The notes beneath the pieces are model-generated. The model saw nothing but the letters and a program-made list of their open reading frames with translations, did no database searches and was not told the origin of the DNA. This document shows positions 39,583 through 49,453 of a stretch of DNA of 64,000 bases, one piece after another (position 1 is the stretch's first letter; every line of letters begins with the position of its first letter). Source of the stretch: JAVJUS01 sp040220455 (GTDB lineage Bacteria > Pseudomonadota > Alphaproteobacteria > DSM-16000 > Inquilinaceae). A program made the position numbers and the translations under genes. The stretch spans positions 120,033-184,032 of the forward strand of contig JAVJUS010000044.1 of NCBI GenBank assembly GCA_040220455.1, read 5' to 3'.

Positions 39583-40704
39583 TCAGCCACCGTCCGCCGA
39601 GCGCTTCAGCGTCACCGGGCCGAGCGGATGATCGGCGTGCGGATAGGGATGGTGATGGCCGTGATCGTGGCCGTGATCGTGATCATGGCGGTGCTCGTGA
39701 TCATGGCCGTGATCGTGCCCATGCCCGTGGTGATGGTCGTGCCCATGGGCGTGGTCATGATCGTGCCCGTGCGCGTGGTCGTGGCCATGGGCATGATCGT
39801 GGTGCCCGTGTCCGTTGCTGGTGCCGATGCCCTCCACGTGATGGTGGTGGCTCTCCTGCTTCAGCCCGACCTCGGACTCGAAGCCTAGCGCCTGCTCCCG
39901 GTACTTGCACATCTGGCAGTTCATGTTGCCGGAGCCGAGCTCGATCTCCCGGATCCGGTCGAGGAAGGTGTCGATCACCAGCGGATGGTCGTTGAGGTAG
40001 GGCGCCTTGACGAACTCGATTTCCGGATGACGCGCGGCGACCCGGTCGGTGTGCTCGTAGATCCGGTTGACCAGGATCCCGGTGAACAGGAAGTACGGGA
40101 ACACCACGACCCGCTTGAAGCCCAGCTTCGCGGCATGCTCCAGACCCGGCTCGACCAGCGGGAAGGTCACGCCGGAATAGGCGACCTCGCCCCAGCCGAA
40201 GCCGAGCCCTTCCCAGAGCAGCCGCATCACCTTGGCGACGTTGGAGTTGGCGTCCGGGTCGGAGGCGCCGCGGCCGACCACGACCAGAAGGGAGTCGTGG
40301 AACGGCGGCTCCAGCCCCTGCGCCGCGAGAGCCTGCGTGATCCGCTCGCCGGCCGCGCGGATCATCTTCAGATCGATGCCGAGCTCCCGGCCGAAGCGGA
40401 TCTCGAAGCCGTCATGCTCGGCGGCATAGGCGTTGAGCACCGACGGCACGTCGTTCTTCACATGGCCGGCGGCGAAGAGCATGCCCGGCAGGGCCAGGAC
40501 GCGCTTCATGCCCCGCGCGCGCAGCTTGTCGAGGCCGTCGCGGATGACCGGCGTGGCGAATTCCAGGAAGCCGTGCTCGATCGGCCAGTCGGGATGGCGC
40601 TCCCGGAAATGGCGGGCGATCGTCTCGAATTCGGCGACGGCGCCCTCGTCTCGGCTGCCGTGGCCGCAGATCATGATCCCGGTATCGGGGGCGAGCTGCA
40701 TCAT
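39583..40704 (-). CDS. cbiX: Sirohydrochlorin cobaltochelatase with a long histidine-rich tail
   Basis: A 373-residue CbiX. Two chelatase halves carry the metal-binding His (MICGHGSRDEG near the start and FAAGHVKND). The CxxC motif MNCQMCKY at about residue 275 matches the Fe-S site of long CbiX proteins. The C-terminal 80 residues hold about 36 His in HGHDH-type repeats, likely a cobalt store. CbiX inserts cobalt early, so it marks the anaerobic-type route. Start at 40704 (or the adjacent ATG at 40701) with GGAGAGG upstream. Confidence 0.93.
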   Translation of the reverse strand: MMQLAPDTGIMICGHGSRDEGAVAEFETIARHFRERHPDWPIEHGFLEFATPVIRDGLDKLRARGMKRVLALPGMLFAAGHVKNDVPSVLNAYAAEHDGFEIRFGRELGIDLKMIRAAGERITQALAAQGLEPPFHDSLLVVVGRGASDPDANSNVAKVMRLLWEGLGFGWGEVAYSGVTFPLVEPGLEHAAKLGFKRVVVFPYFLFTGILVNRIYEHTDRVAARHPEIEFVKAPYLNDHPLVIDTFLDRIREIELGSGNMNCQMCKYREQALGFESEVGLKQESHHHHVEGIGTSNGHGHHDHAHGHDHAHGHDHDHAHGHDHHHGHGHDHGHDHEHRHDHDHGHDHGHHHPYPHADHPLGPVTLKRSADGG

Positions 40705-40787
40705 TCGGCCTCTCCATGCGCAACGGGGGGAAGGCGCGACAGGAGCCACCGTTGACCCCGAGGGGGTTCGGCGGAAAGCTGCGCGCC

Positions 40788-41774
40788 ATGTCGGGAATCG
40801 GGGATATCGCCGGGCTGGCCGGCCTCGCGCTCGCGGCGCTGGCGATCGACCTCGTCGCCGGCGATCCGGCGGCCGTGTGGCGTCGCCTGCCCCATCCGGT
40901 CGTCCTCATCGGCCGCGCCATCGGCCGGCTCGATGCCGCATTGAACCGTGACGGCGCGCCGGAGGGGACGCGGATCGCGGCCGGCGGCCTCGTCGTGATG
41001 GTCGTCGTGGGAGTCGCGGCCCTGTCGGGCTGGGCGGTTGCGGAGGCCGGCCGGGCGATCGGCGGGCCGCTCGGCTTCGCCCTCCTCGCCCTGGTGGCGA
41101 GCACGCTGGTCGCCGCGCGCGGGCTGCACGACCATGTCGCGCATGTCGGCCATGCGCTGGGCCGCGGGCTCGGGCCGGGGCGCGAGGCGGTGTCCCATAT
41201 CGTGGGTCGCGATCCGGCGCGCCTGGACGAAGGCGGCATTTCCCGCGCGGCGATCGAGTCGGCGGCGGAGAACTTCTCCGATGGCGTCACGGCGCCGCTG
41301 TTCTGGCTGCTGGTGGCGGGGCTGCCCGGGCTCGCCGCCTACAAGGCGGTCAACACGCTCGACAGCATGATCGGCCACCGCACCGCGCGCCATCACGCCT
41401 TCGGCCGGGTCGCGGCGCGGCTCGACGATCTCGCCAACCTGATCCCGGCGCGGGCGACCGGGCTGCTGTTCGTCGGCGCGGCCGCCCTGGGCCGGACGGC
41501 CGACGGCGCGCGGGCCCTGCGCGTCATGGCGCGCGACGCCCGACACCACCGCTCGCCCAACGCCGGCTGGCCCGAAGCGGCGATGGCCGGCGCCCTGGGC
41601 CTCCGGCTCGCCGGACCCCGGGTCTATCCCGGCCACACGGTCGAGGACCGGTGGATCGGCGACGGCACGCCCGAAGCGACGGCCGCCGACATCCGCCGAG
41701 CCCTGGCGCTCTACCGCCGGGCGACGGGGGTGCTGGCGACGCTGCTGCTGGCGATCATCGTGCTGGCGGGGTGA
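40788..41774 (+). CDS. cbiB: Adenosylcobinamide-phosphate synthase
   Basis: A 328-residue integral membrane enzyme (CobD/CbiB) that attaches (R)-1-amino-2-propanol or its phosphate to adenosylcobyric acid. It has several hydrophobic segments, DLVAGDPAAVWRRLPHPVVL near the start, and the signature ESAAENFSDGVTAPLFW with YKAVNTLDSMIGH. The start at 40788 is conventional; TTG at 40752 with AGGAG 6 bp upstream is an alternative that adds 12 residues. It runs opposite to cbiX (84-bp divergent gap) and converges on cobQ with 5 bp between stops. Confidence 0.93.
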   Translation: MSGIGDIAGLAGLALAALAIDLVAGDPAAVWRRLPHPVVLIGRAIGRLDAALNRDGAPEGTRIAAGGLVVMVVVGVAALSGWAVAEAGRAIGGPLGFALLALVASTLVAARGLHDHVAHVGHALGRGLGPGREAVSHIVGRDPARLDEGGISRAAIESAAENFSDGVTAPLFWLLVAGLPGLAAYKAVNTLDSMIGHRTARHHAFGRVAARLDDLANLIPARATGLLFVGAAALGRTADGARALRVMARDARHHRSPNAGWPEAAMAGALGLRLAGPRVYPGHTVEDRWIGDGTPEATAADIRRALALYRRATGVLATLLLAIIVLAG

Positions 41775-41779
41775 CCGGG

Positions 41780-43318
41780 TCATCGCGCCCTCGCCTCGGC
41801 CGCTGATGTCCCGGCGGTTCTCGTCTCGGCGGCCCGGGCTTCGGCGACGGCGAGGAGCCGGTCGACCGCCAGGTTGGCTTCCAGGTGATCGGCGAGGCGG
41901 TCGAGCACGTCCTCCACCAGGGCCTCGTAGGCGACGGCGCTCGCCACCCGGTCGAGCAGCCGCGCGAGGAAGGCGTGGCGGAACCCGTCCGCGGCGAACA
42001 GCCCGTGGACATAGCAACCCATCACCCGCCCGTCGGCCGACACCGCGCCGTCTGCGCCCGTCTCCAGGTCGAGCATGGCGCGGGCCGTGCCGGGGCCCTC
42101 GGTACGCCCGACATGAATCTCGTAGCCGGCGATCGTCTCGCCCGACAGGCGCTCGCGCCCCGTGACGGCGACCAGCCGCTTGTCGCCGCCCAGCGCCGTC
42201 TCGACCTCGAGCAGGCCGAGCCCGGCAGTCTCCCCGGCCGGCCCCTCGACGCCGTCGGGATCGGCGACCCGGGTCCCCAGCATCTGGTAGCCGCCGCAGA
42301 TGCCCAGCACCGCGCCGCCGCGCCGGACATGGGCGCTCAGGTCGATGTCCCAGCCCTGGGCGACCAGGAACTCCAGGTCCGAGCGCGTCGCCTTCGAGCC
42401 CGGGATGATGGCCAGGTCGATGTCGCCCGGCAGCGCCTCGCCCGGATGGACGAAGCTGACCGCCACGTCCGGCTCGGCGCGCAGGGGATCGAGATCGTCG
42501 AAGTTCGAGATGCGCGGCAGGGCCAGCACGGCGACGCGGATCGGCCGGTCGGTGCCGGCGGCGGTCGTGTCCGCCCCGGCGACGGCCATCGCGTCCTCCG
42601 CCGGCAGCTTGGCGGCGTCGGCGAACCAGGGCACGACGCCGAAGCTCTCCAGCCCGGTTTCCGCCTCGAGGATGTCGATGCCGGACTTGAACAGGGTGAC
42701 GTCGCCCCGGAACCGGTTGACGACATAGCCCGCCAGCCGCGCCCGCTCGACCGGGGGCAGCAGTGCGGCGGTGCCGACGATGGACGCGATCACGCCGCCC
42801 CGGTCGATGTCGGCGACCAGGAGGACCGGCAGGTCGGCGGCCTCGGCGAAGCCCATGTTGGCGATGTCGCCGGCGCGCAGGTTGACCTCCGCCGCGCTGC
42901 CCGCGCCCTCCACCACGATCAGGTCGGCACCGGCCGCCAGCCGCTCGAAGCTGTCGAGGACCGAGGCCATGAGGGTCGGCTTGAGCTTGGTGTATTCGGC
43001 GGCCTTGGCGTTGCCGAAGATCTTCCCCTGGACAACGACTTGCGCGCCGATCTCGCTCTGCGGCTTGAGCAGGACCGGGTTCATGTGAACGCTGAGCGGC
43101 ACGCCGCAGGCCCGCGCCTGGAGCGCCTGGGCGCGGCCGATCTCGCCGCCGTCGGCGGTGACGGCCGCATTGTTCGACATGTTCTGCGGCTTGAACGGCC
43201 GGACGGCCCGGCCGCGGCGCGCGAAGACCCGGCACAGCCCGGCCGCCAGCAGGGACTTGCCGACATCGCTGCCGGTGCCCTGGAGCATGATCGCGGGCGT
43301 GTCGGGGGCGGCGGCCAT
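41780..43318 (-). CDS. cobQ: Cobyric acid synthase
   Basis: A 512-residue glutamine-dependent amidotransferase that amidates side chains b, d, e and g. N-terminal: IMLQGTGSDVGKSLLAAGLC and the PFKPQNMSNNAAVT segment. C-terminal GATase with the nucleophile in VLGICGGYQMLG and the histidine in CYVHGLFA. It is the last gene of the riboswitch-led operon, 1 bp after cobO. Confidence 0.96.
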   Translation of the reverse strand: MAAAPDTPAIMLQGTGSDVGKSLLAAGLCRVFARRGRAVRPFKPQNMSNNAAVTADGGEIGRAQALQARACGVPLSVHMNPVLLKPQSEIGAQVVVQGKIFGNAKAAEYTKLKPTLMASVLDSFERLAAGADLIVVEGAGSAAEVNLRAGDIANMGFAEAADLPVLLVADIDRGGVIASIVGTAALLPPVERARLAGYVVNRFRGDVTLFKSGIDILEAETGLESFGVVPWFADAAKLPAEDAMAVAGADTTAAGTDRPIRVAVLALPRISNFDDLDPLRAEPDVAVSFVHPGEALPGDIDLAIIPGSKATRSDLEFLVAQGWDIDLSAHVRRGGAVLGICGGYQMLGTRVADPDGVEGPAGETAGLGLLEVETALGGDKRLVAVTGRERLSGETIAGYEIHVGRTEGPGTARAMLDLETGADGAVSADGRVMGCYVHGLFAADGFRHAFLARLLDRVASAVAYEALVEDVLDRLADHLEANLAVDRLLAVAEARAAETRTAGTSAAEARAR

Positions 43319-43319
43319 C

Positions 43320-44000
43320 TCAGAACTCGATGCCCTTCTGCGCCTTCACGCCGGCCCGGAACGGGTGCTTGACCATGGTCATCTCGGTGACCAGGTCCGC
43401 CGCCTCGATCAGCGGCTCCTTGGCGTTGCGCCCGGTGACGATGACGTGCAGGTCCTTCGGCCGCCCGGTCAGGACCTCCAGCACCTCCTCGATCGGCAGG
43501 TAGTCGTAGCGCAGCACAATGTTGAGCTCGTCGAGCAGGATCATGTCGAATGCGGGCGGATCCTGCCGCGCCGCCTCGATCATCTCCTTGGCCATCTCCC
43601 AGCCAGCGCGCGCGGCGGCCATGTCGCGGGCCCGGTCCTGGGTGTCCCAGGTGAAGCCCTCGCCCATCGTCCGGATCGTCACCTGATCCGGGAAATGCTC
43701 GAGGACCGCGCGCTCGCCGGTCTCCCACTTGCCCTTGACGAACTGGACGACGCCGACGCGCATGCCGTTGCCCAGCGCCCGGACGACCAGGCCGAAGGCC
43801 GCCGTCGACTTGCCCTTGCCGGGGCCGGTATGGACGATCAGCAGGCCTTTCTCGATGGTCTTGGTCGCCAGGATCTTGTCGCGCGCCGCCTTGCGCTTGC
43901 GCTGCTTTTCGTTGGCGCGGCGGTTGATCTCGTCCTCGTCGACCGGGCCGGGCGCGTCGCCGGCGGTCCCGGGCGTGTCGTCGTCGGGCTCGATGGTCAC
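43320..44000 (-). CDS. cobO: Corrinoid adenosyltransferase
   Basis: A 226-residue CobA/CobO-type ATP:corrinoid adenosyltransferase. The unusual P-loop HTGPGKGKSTAAFG, VVQFVKGKWETGER and ILLDELNIVLRYDYL are diagnostic. It starts at GTG in a GTGA overlap with cobN. The C-terminal EAADLVTEMTMVKHPF is typical. It forms the cobalt-carbon bond of adenosylcobalamin. Confidence 0.95.
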   Translation of the reverse strand: MTIEPDDDTPGTAGDAPGPVDEDEINRRANEKQRKRKAARDKILATKTIEKGLLIVHTGPGKGKSTAAFGLVVRALGNGMRVGVVQFVKGKWETGERAVLEHFPDQVTIRTMGEGFTWDTQDRARDMAAARAGWEMAKEMIEAARQDPPAFDMILLDELNIVLRYDYLPIEEVLEVLTGRPKDLHVIVTGRNAKEPLIEAADLVTEMTMVKHPFRAGVKAQKGIEF

Positions 44001-47000
44001 GGGCTCTCCTCCCGGCCGGCCATGGCCGTCAACTCGGCATGGGCGGCGTTGGCGCGCGGCTGCCAGAGGCCGCGGTCCAGCGCCTCGATCAGCCGCTCGG
44101 CGATCTCCCGCGCGGCGTCGGGATTGTGCTCGGCCAGGAAGCCGCGCACAGCGTCGTCGGCGACATAGGCGTCGAACACCGCGTCGAAGTGGTGGTCGCG
44201 CACCGCCCCGGTGGTCGCGGCGAAGGCGAAGAGGTAGTCGACCGTCGCCGCGATCTCGAACGCGCCCTTGTAGCCGTGGCGCATGACCCCGGCGATCCAT
44301 TTCGGATTGACCGCCCGGCCGCGCACGACCCGCGCCACCTCCTCCTCCAGCGTCCGGATCACCGGGCGCTCGGGGCGGGAATGGTCGGTGTGGTAGACCG
44401 TCGGCCGGGCGCCGGACAGCGCCTCGACCGCCGCCGTCATGCCGCCTTCGAACTGGTAGTAGTCGTCGCTGTCGAGCAGGTCGTGCTCGCGATTGTCCTG
44501 GTTGTGGACGACCGCCTCGACGCCGGCCAGCCGCCGTTCGAAGGCGTCGTGCGCCGCTTCGCCCTCGCCGGCCGCGCCGTACGCCCAGCCGCCCCACGCG
44601 ACGTACGCCTCGCCGAAATCGGCCCGTTCCTGCCACAAGCGCTCGTCGACCAGCGCCTGCAGGCCGGCGCCGTACGCCCCCGGCTTGGAGCCGAAGACGC
44701 GGTAGCCGGCGCGCGTCGCCGCGGTTTCCGGATCGACGCCCTCGCCCTCCAGCCGCGCCCGCTCGGCCGCGACGCTCGCCGCCGCCGGATTGACCTCGCC
44801 GGGCTCGTCGAGCGCGGCGATCGCCCGGGCGGCGGAATCGACGAGCGCGATCTGGCTGGGAAAGGCGTCGCGGAAGAAGCCGGAGACGCGCAGCGTCACG
44901 TCCACCCGCGGCCGGCCCAGCACGCTCTCGGGCAGGATCTCGAAGCCCGTTACCCGGCGCGACGCCGTGTCCCAGGTCGGCCGCACGCCCATGAGCGCGA
45001 GCGCCTGGGCGATATCGTCGCCGCCGGTGCGCATGTTGGCCGTGCCCCAGGCGGTCAGGGCGAGCGAGCGCGGCCACTCCCCGTGCTCCTGGCGGTGGCG
45101 GTCGAGCAGCAGGCTCGCCGACTTCCAGCCCAGGTGCCAGGCCGCCGGCGTCGGCACGACCCGGCTGTCGACGGAGAAGAAATTGCGTCCCGTGGGCAGG
45201 GTGTCGAGCCGACCGCGCGTCGGCGCGCCGGCCGCGCCGGGCTCGACGAACCGGCCGTCGAGCCCGCGCAGCAGGCCGTCGAGTTCCGCCGCGCCGACCC
45301 GCTCCAGCATCGGGCGCAGAGCCGTGTCGATGGTGGCGAGCACCGCGTTGGTCGCCCGCCATCCCGGATCGGCCGCGGCCACGCCGTCGACCAGCGCGCG
45401 GGCCAGGCCCTCCAAGCGCTCCACCGTGTCGCCGGCCGTCCGCCACGCGCCCGCGCCGACGCGTGCCAGGGCCTCGGGCCGCGGCCCGGCCCACGGCTCG
45501 GCCATGGCGCAGTCGAGCGGGTCGAAGCCGCCCTCGCCCTCGCTCAGGCCGAGGTCGCCGGCCAGCGCCCGGATCAGCGAGGCGTCGGCGTCCTTGCCGT
45601 CGCCGCGCGGCACCCGGGTCAGGGCGACCAGCAGGTCCGCCCGCCGCTCGGCCTCCGGCGCGCGACCGAAGATGTGGAGGCCGTCGCGGATCTGCATTTC
45701 CTTGAGCTCGCACAGATGGTTGTCGAGCTTCGTCAAGGCTTCGTCTTCATCGTCCTCGTCCGCGATCCCGCAATCCGCGTCGAGCCCGATGCGCCGGGCG
45801 AGGTCGAGGATACGCTCGCTCAGGTACCGCAGGCGCCGGGGGTCGACGCCGGCGGCGTCGTAGTACTCGTCGACCAGGGCCTCCAGGTCCTTCAGCGGGC
45901 CGTAGCTCTCCGCCCGGGTCAGCGGCGGGGTCAGGTGGTCGATGACGACCGCGCTGGTGCGCCGCTTGGCCTGGGTGCCCTCGCCCGGGTCGTTGACGAT
46001 GAAGGGATAGAGCTGCGGCACCGGGCCGAAGGCCGCCTCGGGGAAGCAGTCGCCGGACAGCGCCAGCGCCTTGCCGGGCAGCCATTCGAGGTTGCCATGC
46101 TTGCCCGCGTGAACGACGGCGTGGACATCCTCCACCGTGCGCAGCCAGGCGTAAAAGGCCAGATAGCCGTGCGGCGGCACCAGGTCCGGGTCGTGATATG
46201 TGGCCTTGGGGTCGATGTTGTAGCCACGTGCCGGCTGGATGCCGAGCGTCACTGCCCCGAAGCTCAGGATCGCCAGGCGGAAGGCGCCGTCCTCGACGAA
46301 CGGGTCGTCGGCCGGGTCGCCCCAGCGGTCGAGCACGGCCGTGCGCACCGCGTCGGGCTGGGTGGCGAACCAGGCGCGATAGGCCGCGAGATCGAGGCGC
46401 TGCCCGCCTTGCCGCGCCGCCCGGCCGGCCAGCGCGTTGGTCGGCCCGGCGAGCAGTCGGCGCATCAGCGCATCGCCGTCGGCGGGGATGTCGGCTACCG
46501 AATAGCCCGCCTCGGCCAACGCTTCGAGCACGGTCACCGCGCTCGCCGGCGTGTCCAGCCCGACACCGTTGCCGAGCCGGCCGTCGCGGTTCGGGTAGTT
46601 GGCCAGCACGATGGCCACGCGACGCTCGGCCGCCGGCGCGCCGGCGAGCCGGGCCCAGGCGGCGGCGAGCCGGGCGACGAAGGCGACCCGGTCGGCGACC
46701 GGGCGATAGGTGACGAGCGCGGATTCGGTGCGCGGGTCCCACTCGGCGTCGGTCTTGAAGGAGACCGCGCGGGCCAGCACCCGGCCGTCGACCTCCGGCA
46801 GGGCCACGTTCATCGCCAGGTCGCGCGCGTTGAGCCCGCGCGTGCCGGCGCGCCAGTCGGCCTCCGTGTCGCCGGCGAAGACCACCTGCAGGATCGGCCG
46901 GTCGGCGCCGTCGAAGGGCGTCTCCGCCCGTCCGGCCCCCGGGGTCGAGACCGCGAAGCCGGTGGCGTTGAGGATCACCGCCGGCGGCGCGCGGTCGAGC

Positions 47001-47758
47001 AGGCCGCGGATCGTGTCCGCCGCCACCGGGTCCTTGAGGCTCGTCGCGTAGATCGGCAGCGGCGCCAGCCCCTCCGCCGCCAGCCCCTCGACCAGCGCGT
47101 CGACCGGGGCCAGGCTGCCGCCCTGCAGCAGCGCGCGGTAAAAAACGATCGGCACGACGGGCGCGCCCTCGGCCCAGTGCCGCCGCACCGCGTCCAGGTC
47201 GGGACCCTCGAGCCCTGGCCAGTAGAGCCCGGCCTTGAGCAGCGGCCGGGGCTCCCGCCAGTCGGCCTCGTATCCGACCAGGGTGGACGCATAGGCGACG
47301 AGCTGGGCTGCGTTGTCCGGCCCGCCTTGGACGCAATAGGCCCAGAGTCGGTCATACGCCGCGCTGTCCACGGTCGACAGGCGCGCCAGCTCCTCGTCCG
47401 GCTTGTCGTCGCCCGGCAGCAGCGCGAGCGGAATGCGCCGGCGCCGGCAGGTCTCCACGACCTGCTCGACGCCGTAGCGCCAATAGGAGGCGCCGCCCAG
47501 CAGCCGGGCGACGACCAGCCGGGCCCCGGCGATCACGTCCTCGACATAGGCGTCGACGGACATGGGGTGGCCGAGCTGCATCGGGTTGGCGAGCCTCAGG
47601 CTCGGCGCGCCCTCGCCCGCCGCGTGGTGGGCCCGGGCGATCGCTGCGCGCTCGGTGTCGGCGGCGGAGAGGAAGACGATCTCCCCCGGCGACTGGCCGA
47701 GATCGACCGGCTCCGAGCCGTCGGAGACCGCGCCGGGCTTGACCGCGAGCAGATGCAT
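43997..47758 (-). CDS. cobN: Cobaltochelatase subunit CobN
   Basis: A 1253-residue large chelatase subunit, close to the usual length. Typical blocks include VHAGKHGNLEWLPGKALALS, FGPVPQLYPFIVNDPGEGTQ and LTAWGTANMRTGGDDIAQAL. In the late-cobalt route it works with CobS and CobT, neither of which is in the window. It lies 22 bp after cobW. Confidence 0.96.
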   Translation of the reverse strand: MHLLAVKPGAVSDGSEPVDLGQSPGEIVFLSAADTERAAIARAHHAAGEGAPSLRLANPMQLGHPMSVDAYVEDVIAGARLVVARLLGGASYWRYGVEQVVETCRRRRIPLALLPGDDKPDEELARLSTVDSAAYDRLWAYCVQGGPDNAAQLVAYASTLVGYEADWREPRPLLKAGLYWPGLEGPDLDAVRRHWAEGAPVVPIVFYRALLQGGSLAPVDALVEGLAAEGLAPLPIYATSLKDPVAADTIRGLLDRAPPAVILNATGFAVSTPGAGRAETPFDGADRPILQVVFAGDTEADWRAGTRGLNARDLAMNVALPEVDGRVLARAVSFKTDAEWDPRTESALVTYRPVADRVAFVARLAAAWARLAGAPAAERRVAIVLANYPNRDGRLGNGVGLDTPASAVTVLEALAEAGYSVADIPADGDALMRRLLAGPTNALAGRAARQGGQRLDLAAYRAWFATQPDAVRTAVLDRWGDPADDPFVEDGAFRLAILSFGAVTLGIQPARGYNIDPKATYHDPDLVPPHGYLAFYAWLRTVEDVHAVVHAGKHGNLEWLPGKALALSGDCFPEAAFGPVPQLYPFIVNDPGEGTQAKRRTSAVVIDHLTPPLTRAESYGPLKDLEALVDEYYDAAGVDPRRLRYLSERILDLARRIGLDADCGIADEDDEDEALTKLDNHLCELKEMQIRDGLHIFGRAPEAERRADLLVALTRVPRGDGKDADASLIRALAGDLGLSEGEGGFDPLDCAMAEPWAGPRPEALARVGAGAWRTAGDTVERLEGLARALVDGVAAADPGWRATNAVLATIDTALRPMLERVGAAELDGLLRGLDGRFVEPGAAGAPTRGRLDTLPTGRNFFSVDSRVVPTPAAWHLGWKSASLLLDRHRQEHGEWPRSLALTAWGTANMRTGGDDIAQALALMGVRPTWDTASRRVTGFEILPESVLGRPRVDVTLRVSGFFRDAFPSQIALVDSAARAIAALDEPGEVNPAAASVAAERARLEGEGVDPETAATRAGYRVFGSKPGAYGAGLQALVDERLWQERADFGEAYVAWGGWAYGAAGEGEAAHDAFERRLAGVEAVVHNQDNREHDLLDSDDYYQFEGGMTAAVEALSGARPTVYHTDHSRPERPVIRTLEEEVARVVRGRAVNPKWIAGVMRHGYKGAFEIAATVDYLFAFAATTGAVRDHHFDAVFDAYVADDAVRGFLAEHNPDAAREIAERLIEALDRGLWQPRANAAHAELTAMAGREESP

Positions 47759-47780
47759 GGCCGGTCGCCGCCTTTCCGCC

Positions 47781-48869
47781 TCAGGCCGCCGGGCCGGCGA
47801 GCGCCGCGGCGATGCCGTCGCGGTCGAGCCCGGTCTCGCCGATCACGACGAGGCGTGTCGCCCGCGTCTCCCCGGCCTGCCAGTCGCGGTCGTAATAGTG
47901 CTGCAGCCGCCGGCCGACCGCCTGGACGACGAGGCGCATGGCCTTGCCCTCGACCGCCGCGAAGCCCTTCAGTCGCAGGATCGGGAAGCCGGACAGCGCC
48001 GCCTCGATCCGCGCGGCCAGGTCGGCGGGCTCGGCGACCGGCGGCAGGTCGACGATGAAGCTCTCGAAATCGTCGTGGTCGTGGTCCGGATCGGCGTCGT
48101 GGTGGGACGGCCGGGTGTCCAGGTCGCCCTCCGCCTCGGCGCCGAGGCCGAGCAGCACGCCCGGCGGCACGGCGCCGTGGGCGGCGTGGACGACATGCAC
48201 GCCTTCGCGCAGCTCCGCGCCGACGGTCGCCTCGGCCTTGGCCAGGGTGTCCGCGTCGACCAGATCGGTCTTGTTGAGGATCACCAGGTCGGCGCAGCGC
48301 ACCTGGTCCTCGAACAGCTCCTCGAGCGGACTGTCGTGGTCCAGGCTCCGGTCCACTTCGCGCGTCGCGTCGACCGCGGCCGGGTCGGCGGCGAACAGTC
48401 CGGCGGCCACGGCCGGCGCGTCGATCACCGCGACCACCCCGTCGACCGTTACCCGGGTGCGCACGTCCGGCCACGCGAAGGCCTTGACCAGCGGCTTGGG
48501 CAGGGCGAGACCGGAGGTCTCGATGACGATGTGGTCCGGCGGCTCCGGCCGATCGAGCAGCTTGGTGATGGTCGGCAGGAAGTCGTCGGCGACGGTGCAG
48601 CACAGGCAGCCGTTGGCCAGCTCGACGATGTCGTCGTCGCCGCAGGCCTCGCTGCCGCAGGCGCGCAGCAGGTCGCCGTCGACCCCGACATCGCCGAACT
48701 CGTTGACCACCAGCGCGATGCGCCGGCCGCCGGCGTTGGTCAGCAGATGGCGGATCAGCGTCGTCTTTCCGGCGCCGAGGAAGCCGGTGACGACCGTCGC
48801 GGGGACCTTGGCGAGCCGGCGCGCGGCGGGCGCCTCCGGGGTGGCGGGGGTGGCGGTATCGGGGCTCAT
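47781..48869 (-). CDS. cobW: CobW family GTP-dependent metal chaperone
   Basis: A 362-residue G3E GTPase: Walker A GFLGAGKTTLIRH, the metal-binding NGCLCCTV (CxCC) and guanine-binding NKTD. A His/Asp-rich insert (SHHDADPDHDHDDF) probably binds metal. The C-terminal CobW domain has FPILRLKGFAAVEGKAMRL. It is thought to deliver cobalt to CobN. ATGA overlap with cobU. Confidence 0.95.
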   Translation of the reverse strand: MSPDTATPATPEAPAARRLAKVPATVVTGFLGAGKTTLIRHLLTNAGGRRIALVVNEFGDVGVDGDLLRACGSEACGDDDIVELANGCLCCTVADDFLPTITKLLDRPEPPDHIVIETSGLALPKPLVKAFAWPDVRTRVTVDGVVAVIDAPAVAAGLFAADPAAVDATREVDRSLDHDSPLEELFEDQVRCADLVILNKTDLVDADTLAKAEATVGAELREGVHVVHAAHGAVPPGVLLGLGAEAEGDLDTRPSHHDADPDHDHDDFESFIVDLPPVAEPADLAARIEAALSGFPILRLKGFAAVEGKAMRLVVQAVGRRLQHYYDRDWQAGETRATRLVVIGETGLDRDGIAAALAGPAA

Positions 48870-49453
48870 CGCATCGGTCCTTCGGTCGTCAGGGGGGCCG
48901 CCGGGGCGGCTTCGGTCTTCATCGGCAGGACGAGGCCGGCGGCCAGGAACTCCACCCGGTCGGCGATCCGCGCCACGGCCTGGTTGAGTCGCCCGGCCTC
49001 GTCGCGGAAGCGGCGAGCGAGCGCGTTGTCGGGCACGATGCCCAGCCCGACCTCGTTGGAAACGACGACCGCCGGCCCGGCCAGGCGGCCCAGCGCGGCG
49101 ACCAGCCCGTCGCCCTCCGCCGCGCAGTCCCGCTCGGCCAGCAGCAGGTTGGTCAGCCACAGGGTCAGGCAGTCGACCAGCACGGCCCGCCCGGGCGCGG
49201 CCTCGGCCTCCAGCGTCGCGGCGAGCGCCATCGGCGCCTCCACCGTGTGCCAGGCCGGCCCGCGCCGGGCGCGGTGCTCGGCGATGCGCGCGCGCATCTC
49301 CTCGTCGAAGGCCTGCGCCGTGGCGACATAGACCGGCGCCAGGCCGCTTTCCTCGACGAGAGCCTCGGCCCGGGCGCTCTTGCCCGAGCGCGCGCCGCCA
49401 AGGACGAGCGTCACGCGCGGCAGCGGCGCGGCCGGTCGAACTTCCGCGCTCAC
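48866..49453 (-). CDS. cobU: Adenosylcobinamide kinase/guanylyltransferase
   Basis: A 195-residue bifunctional enzyme (CobU, also named CobP) of nucleotide-loop assembly. P-loop VLGGARSGKSARAEAL, VLVDCLTLWLTNLL and VSNEVGLGIVPDNALARRFR are diagnostic. It starts at GTG within a GTGA overlap with the 34-codon leader ORF. First recognisable cob gene after the riboswitch. Confidence 0.94.
   Translation of the reverse strand: MSAEVRPAAPLPRVTLVLGGARSGKSARAEALVEESGLAPVYVATAQAFDEEMRARIAEHRARRGPAWHTVEAPMALAATLEAEAAPGRAVLVDCLTLWLTNLLLAERDCAAEGDGLVAALGRLAGPAVVVSNEVGLGIVPDNALARRFRDEAGRLNQAVARIADRVEFLAAGLVLPMKTEAAPAAPLTTEGPMR

Noticed and set aside
39600..39890. Plus-strand hydrophobic Met/Val/Ile repeats that look like membrane helices
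   Set aside because: They are the reverse complement of the His/Asp/Gly codons of the CbiX tail.
40705..40787. A second cobalamin riboswitch before cbiX or cbiB
   Set aside because: The gap is only 83 bp and holds no B12 box or GCUGCCCCCGCAACUGU-like core.
44039..48058. A 1339-codon open frame on the plus strand opposite cobN and cobW
   Set aside because: Antisense frame opened by high GC in codon position 3; its residues are Arg/Gly/Val-rich and match no family, while cobN is unmistakable.
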